A stretch of 64,000 nt of DNA from Cymodocea nodosa (Eukaryota > Streptophyta > Magnoliopsida > Alismatales > Cymodoceaceae): contig CM072341.1 in the NCBI GenBank assembly GCA_036874045.1, forward strand, positions 11,668,501-11,732,500. The letters run 5' to 3'. Position 1 is the first letter of the stretch, and each line of letters begins with the position of its first letter. This document shows, piece after piece, positions 59,410 through 64,000 of this stretch. The translations under genes were made by a program, and so were the position numbers. The notes under the pieces are model-generated. The model was not told the origin of the DNA. It saw only the letters and a list, made by a program, of their open reading frames with translations, and did no database searches.

Positions 59410-61002
59410 TTAATCTTTTCTCCTAAGTTCATCTACTTCCTTCTAGAGTTTTTCTAGTTGTTGCTCTAATTGGTTTATCCTTTCTACAGCTCTTGTAATG
59501 CCTCCAAAATGTTCAGCAATCTTTGCAGCAGCATAATTTCTGTATTCCTTCACTGAAATAGCTCTTGATTTTATCCTTTTAGATGTCCATTTCATGAAGT
59601 CAATATAGTCCACCATCAGTAGTGGAATCAGATCTCCATAAAAAAGTTTCTTCTTTACTGCTCTCAACTTGGAGATAAAAACTACAGACCAATTAATCTA
59701 AATTTTGTTCACAACTACATATGTGGCCCACTTGACAAATTGACTAAGTTCTATATCATGGCCATATCGTTGGTAGACATTCTTAATCAAAATGTTAGCT
59801 ATCATGTGTGCTTTACCATTTAAGTGCTTCAATCTATTTAATAATGGCACAACAAAATTGATAGTTAAACGATCCTTTATTATTTGTTCTGTCCACTCGA
59901 CTGCAATTGTGCTTTCTAGAATTTCAATTCCTTCATTCTTCAGTCCTAAAATGTTGTGGAGAAGTTTTGGTGTTATCTGTACATCAGCTTGCTCCACGTT
60001 GGAAATTAATCAACTTTCTCCTTCTCTTAAATTTGCATAGAAGTAGGGCACTAGATTCTCATATATTGCATGCCCTCTCTCTTGAGAAATAAAATGTAGT
60101 AGACCTTGGAACTCAAATAAATCATTGATTTCTTGCATCCCGTCCCAATTTACTGGTCTACTATATATGATATCATAACCCCTAATCTCTTGATATTTAT
60201 TATATGTTTCCTGACTCCAAAAGTGTACTTCATTCAAAACTATTGCTTCAGTTGGGTTAGGAATGTGAATTTGTTGCTCTAGAGGGGTTTGTTCTTGAAC
60301 TTCCTCTTCCATGTGCTGAACTTGAATTGGTTGAAAATGCTCTAGAGATTCCTACATTTTTGCTTCTGCTTCTGTCTATGGTGGTGAATCGACTGAACTC
60401 TCCACTCTATCTTGAATTCTTTCCAAAATTTGCTGAAGAGTTTCTTACTCTTTAGTAGAATCTATCGAGTCATTTCTTTCTTATTCCATATGTACTTGTT
60501 CAACTTCTTGTTTAGTTTCTTCTTTTTCCTCTTCCTCTTGACTACTAATCTACATTGTCACTGTTCTTTCTGATTCTATAGTAGATTGGGATGGAGTTAC
60601 GAGCAAATCAGCTTCTGCCCTAATTTCTATTTCTTTTGTTTGTATAGGCTGTAGATTAGTTTCAACCTATTTTTCTTCTTCTCTTTGCTCTTGCTACTGC
60701 TGCTCCTTCTCCTCCTCAGAATCGGATAGCAGGTTTACAAAAATTTACTCTACAAGCCCTATTGACATTTACATCTTAGATTTAATCTCTTCTTGATGTT
60801 CAGGCACTATCTCTTTTTCTTTCCTTCTTCTGATTAATTATGTCTAGTTTTCCTCTTCTTCTTCTGAGATTAAATCTACAAAAATAGGCTCTACAAGCCT
60901 TTGAGCCACATGTACTGGCTCTTCCTATTTTGTGTGCCATTCTTCCGAATCTTTAAGAAATTCTGACGTGTCAACTGCGTCCACCTAGAACTCGGGTGTC
61001 AT
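59410..61002 (-). pseudogene. Env-like ORF of element H with Transposase_32-like domain
   Basis: The start MTPEF at 61002 aligns with MKPNF of E. The N-terminal half is Glu/Gln/Lys-rich low complexity (60320-60960). The C-terminal half has VHFWSQETYNKYQEIRGYDI, MQEINDLFEFQGLLHFISQERGHAIYENLVPYFYANL, LHNILGLKNEGIEIL and FVKWATYVVVNKI. A coiled coil INQLEQQLEKL and a tail ending RRKD at 59410 follow. It is the closest relative of the ORF at 32084 and distantly parallels the Sirevirus env-like ORFs. No membrane segment is evident. Broken in several places. Confidence 0.78.
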
Positions 61003-61690
61003 CTTTCTCATCGTAGAGTTACGAAATGGAACAGAATCGCTCTGATCTCTACTGTTCTAAGTTCTAAATGATTTTGCAGATAATGCCCCCAAACCCTAAG
61101 TTTAGTATAAATAAATCCTAAGTTTAGGCGGGTAATCGGGTCATTTCCCACACAACTCTCGCTCTCTCATTTACCTCTCTATGGAATTACGGTTAACTCA
61201 ATGAGGTAAATTCGTTAACTTATCCTAGACTCAACGGAGTAAGTTCATTAAGTTAAGTGTAACTCAACAGACTTTTTGTAAAGTTATATCTAATAAGAAT
61301 ACTTATAATAATAATTTTTACTTAGGTCAAGACCGAAGAATTTCCGATCTAACCGACTCTTAATTTTTTCAATATTTTAACATTTCAATCGAACCGTTAT
61401 ATTCCTCGGTTGAACCAAAATTAAATATTTTCTTCTTCTTTTTTCTATCAATTGAACCGATACTATACTTCGATAACATTGACATTTTTTCCTTAATATA
61501 ATATATAGATTTTTTATGTTTTTATGTTTCGGTCAGACCAATGAATCTTGTCGATTAAACCGCAATGATTTTTTTTCTTTTAAAATATGTTTTAGTAAAA
61601 TCGATAATTCCTTTCAGTTGAACCGTGACTATGCTTAAATAAGGTTTTTTTTTTTTTAACAAAACAAGCACTTAGATAATTTTTACTAAG
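61003..61690 (-). promoter_or_regulatory. Boxes and TATA-like site before env-like ORF of H
   Basis: On the minus strand the order is the same as at 31347-32083: degenerate CGGTT/AACCG boxes (61650-61310), GTTGAGTTA boxes (61270-61180), a conserved TTTATTTATACTAAA (about 61115-61101), a leader with ATCATTTAGAACTTAGAACA, and then the ATG. Conservation of order in two copies supports a functional unit in the ancestor. Confidence 0.6.
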
Positions 61691-61898
61691 TAAAGCTCGA
61701 GTAGTCCTCTACTCTTACTTCTTCTATAATTCCAAAAGAATTTTTTGGTATCTTCAAAATAGGTCTAAGTCTTTGTCCATTTACTTTAAATATATTCTGA
61801 TTTTTAGGATTTTCAATTTCAATAACTCCATAGGGAACTATATAAGGTCATGCCCATCTAGATCTTAATTTTCTTAGATGGTTATAGAGTCTAGTCAT
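61691..61898 (-). pseudogene. Integrase C-terminal end of element H pol
   Basis: On the minus strand MTRLYNHLRKLRSRWA, VPYGVIEIENPKNQN and NGQRLRPILK align with 31120-31346 of element E, the last part of integrase. LTR J is inserted at 61899. Confidence 0.85.
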
Positions 61899-64000
61899 TG
61901 TAAGGAGTAAAATTGTGCTAATTTATATAGGATTATTCATGCTTATTAGAGTTTAAATGATACATAATGCATGTTTATAATTGAAATACCATCACTTTGG
62001 CATTTATATGATTATGCATGATTATTGAAGTAAATGACTTAAAATTGCACAATTTAACCCTTTATTTGATTATGACTTAAATGATCATGGAAATGAATGT
62101 TGATTAATACTTAGATGCTTTATGTTATGTTATTTCATGTTTTGTTATGTTTTAATATGTTTGTTAAGCTTTATAGGTTGTACAAATAAAGTTGGAGACC
62201 CTTTCAGCAATTTACCATCAAGAGATGAAAGAAAGTGAAGACACTTGAGGGCTTATATGCAAAAGCCCCTTTCTTCTATTTAAGGAGATGGAGGTCTTGT
62301 CCAACACCATCCCTCATTTGTGCCATTCAGCTTGGGCCCCCTCTCCATTGTGTGGAAGCTCCAATCTTACAAGGAAGGCTCCCCTTTCTCTTCTCCAAGC
62401 TAGGGTGTGGATCCAAGAAGGTGTAAGACTTCAGCTCCCTTCTTCTTCCTCTTCCTTCCTTGGGGGTTTTAGGGCTTAGACCATGGATACCTTGCTGTTG
62501 GAGCAAGGACATGTGGAAGAAGAGGAACTTCAAACCTTCCCAACAAAGTGTAGCTCCTTCTATGTGATTTAGGGTGACAACCATCTCCATAGAAGCTTGC
62601 AATCTATATGGAAGTGTAGAGGAGAAGCTAGGGTACAACAACTCTATGTCTTGAAGCAACCATTGGTGGATTCCATTCTTTAAGAGGACGTGGAGGAGGG
62701 GTGACAGCCCAAATTCCATTCTTCTAGGGACGTGTAGCATCATTCACCATTGGAGAACTTGTTTCAAATCTAGGGTGAAGCTTCAAAGGTATAAGCAAAT
62801 GAGGTGATCACTATGTATAAATTTGTTGTGTTGTTCTCATGTGTTTTTATGTTGAATGTTGCAAACATGTCTCTAACAGTAGGTAATCTTTGGTTTTTGT
62901 TGTTAAGATCTCGTTTTTATGATGAAAATGCTTTAGTTTTATGTTTATATTTTGAATGGGTGCAAATAGTTGTGAATGGCTTGTACAGAATTCTGTCTTC
63001 CCTATTTTCAGATTTAGGGTTCATTTGTTTTGTTTGTATCTCAAGTTTTTCTTACTGTTTTTCTTCGATTCTTATGTCGTTTTTGTAGAGAAATAAAAGA
63101 TGATTCTTTCTGTATACTTTGTTTAATTTTTTGAGTACGTTTGGTGTGATTTTTCTATTTTTTTAGGAGAGTACATTCTCGGTTCAAAATCACATTTTCG
63201 ATCAGTAGATTTGCATAAATGTCTAATATGATTTCACCCTCCATACATCATATTTTTAATCTCTGTAAATTGAGTTTATTAGATTGATGAGTCTATTTTC
63301 ATTCAACAGTGATTTCATAGAATTTCATAAAGAATTGATAAAGTTGTCGAGATTTTACTGGAAGTGCGCGTTCTGTAATGTTTCAAAACTGGTTTGCGCA
63401 CCTCACTAGGTTTTGATGTTATTTTCACTTGTGAATGATTTAGAATGTAAAATCACCATGTGTATTTAGATAACTTAAAACCCGTTCCAGTGCATATTTT
63501 TGTATGATTTTTCAATTCCTAGTTTGGGAGAAATCATTATTAAAATTAGAGATATTTTCTGTGGTTTTGAAGAACAAATTAGGAAGGAGTGGATTTTTGT
63601 AGTTCTGGATTCTGTGTAAACAGAATGCTTGCCTTCCATTTCTCCTATCAAAAAGTAGGTTTTTCATAGATTTTTTTAGTGTTTCTTGATACAATTTTGT
63701 AGGAAATTTTGTGTATATTACAGTTATGCAAGTTTCGTAATTTCTAGAAATGTATTTCTTTAGTTTTTGATTTTTTTTTCCAGAGGTTGCTGTAGTTTGG
63801 AATTTGGTACTCGACACCTGAGTGTTTCCTATGCTTCAATTTTTGTGAAAATTCGTTCTATTAATTTTCCTTAATAGTAATACAAGTCTTCATTCAAAGC
63901 CCTCTAATTTCGCAAGATTTCATGGAGTTTTGACTAAGTAACGATTTTTTCACCTAAGGTGCGATTTTGGAAAGTTTCCTGAACGATTCTGCGCCCTGTC
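61899..64000 (+). mobile_element. Athila-like LTR J (start), runs off the window
   Basis: It starts TGTAAGGAGTAAAATTGTGC and is related to the solo LTR at 21274 (TGTAAAGTTAAGATTTGTGC). It sits in the integrase end of element H; GTCAT at 61894-61898 is the likely left target copy. A TATA-like CTATTTAAGGAG at 62276 is followed by a GC-richer block to about 62788. That ends CAAAGGTATAAG, donor-like, before AT-rich sequence to the window end. ORFs in the block are unsupported. Whether a full element or a solo LTR follows cannot be seen. Confidence 0.78.

Larger units (their letters stand above)
54346..61898 (-). mobile_element. Athila-like element H (inverted), right half
   Basis: Read on the minus strand: integrase end 61898-61700, CGGTT-type boxes, GTTGAGTTA boxes and TATA-like site, env-like ORF 61002-59410, boxes, F-box-like ORF end 58783-58169, 3' non-coding with two polypurine tracts, LTR 56265-54396, and then a primer-site-like sequence. 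It is a sister copy of E. LTR J begins at 61899, so the rest of pol lies beyond J or is absent. Roughly ten breaks. Confidence 0.85.

Noticed and set aside
62327-62743. 138-codon ORF on the minus strand in LTR J
   Set aside because: It lies in the GC-richer LTR block, has no recognisable domain, and the matching block of the related LTR (22064-22342) encodes unrelated text; read as a chance ORF.
1-64000. Host genes, tRNA or rRNA genes
   Set aside because: All sizeable ORFs with recognisable domains belong to LTR elements. The tRNA-like matches are primer-binding sites only, and the F-box-like ORF is placed within the Athila-like elements.

Overview
This window looks like a deep retrotransposon nest from a flowering plant with a large, AT-rich genome. 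Two plant-specific LTR families fill almost all of it: Ty3/Gypsy of the Athila type (primer site like tRNA-Asp, Athila-type protease/RT/integrase, env-like ORF) and Ty1/Copia of the Sirevirus type (tRNA-Met primer site, clustered polypurine tracts, symmetric boxes in the LTRs, env-like ORF). I see no host single-copy gene, tRNA, rRNA or CRISPR array. The species cannot be named from the sequence.

Layout. 1-4544: decayed Athila-like LTRs and non-coding internal sequence. 4556-20495: Sirevirus A, old and heavily broken, with a complete Sirevirus B (8796-17271, 5-bp target duplication GAATG) in its RNase H region and a 1.3-kb Tork-like Copia fragment in its 3' LTR. 20496-24653: internal part of Athila-like element D, holding a solo LTR (21274-23478, duplication ATCTT). 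24654-37926: Athila-like element E, with 5' LTR, primer site, pol, an env-like ORF, a gag-like module downstream of that ORF, and an F-box-like ORF. 37927-53527: Sirevirus C, whose 5' LTR is split by an inverted shorter relative (C2, 38867-43699, duplication TTAAC). 53528-54345: Athila-like fragment G. 54346-61898: minus-strand Athila-like element H, related to E. 61899-64000: start of another Athila-like LTR (J).

The nesting gives relative ages. D is older than the solo LTR and E within it. A is older than B and the Tork-like fragment. E is older than C, and C is older than C2. The two LTRs of B differ at about 5% of sites by hand count, mostly transitions.

The features that stand out are shared across elements. 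(1) Short symmetric boxes (GTTGAGTTA...TAACTCAAC; CGGATAGTTA...TAACTATCCG; CGGTTTAACCG) occur in LTRs of both superfamilies, and also inside elements E and H just ahead of downstream ORFs, next to TATA-like sequences. (2) An F-box-like ORF rides in Athila-like elements E and H. (3) Sirevirus C and Athila-like H share about 1 kb of non-coding sequence and the same kind of acidic env-like ORF. All these elements are described as fossils; every coding region is broken.
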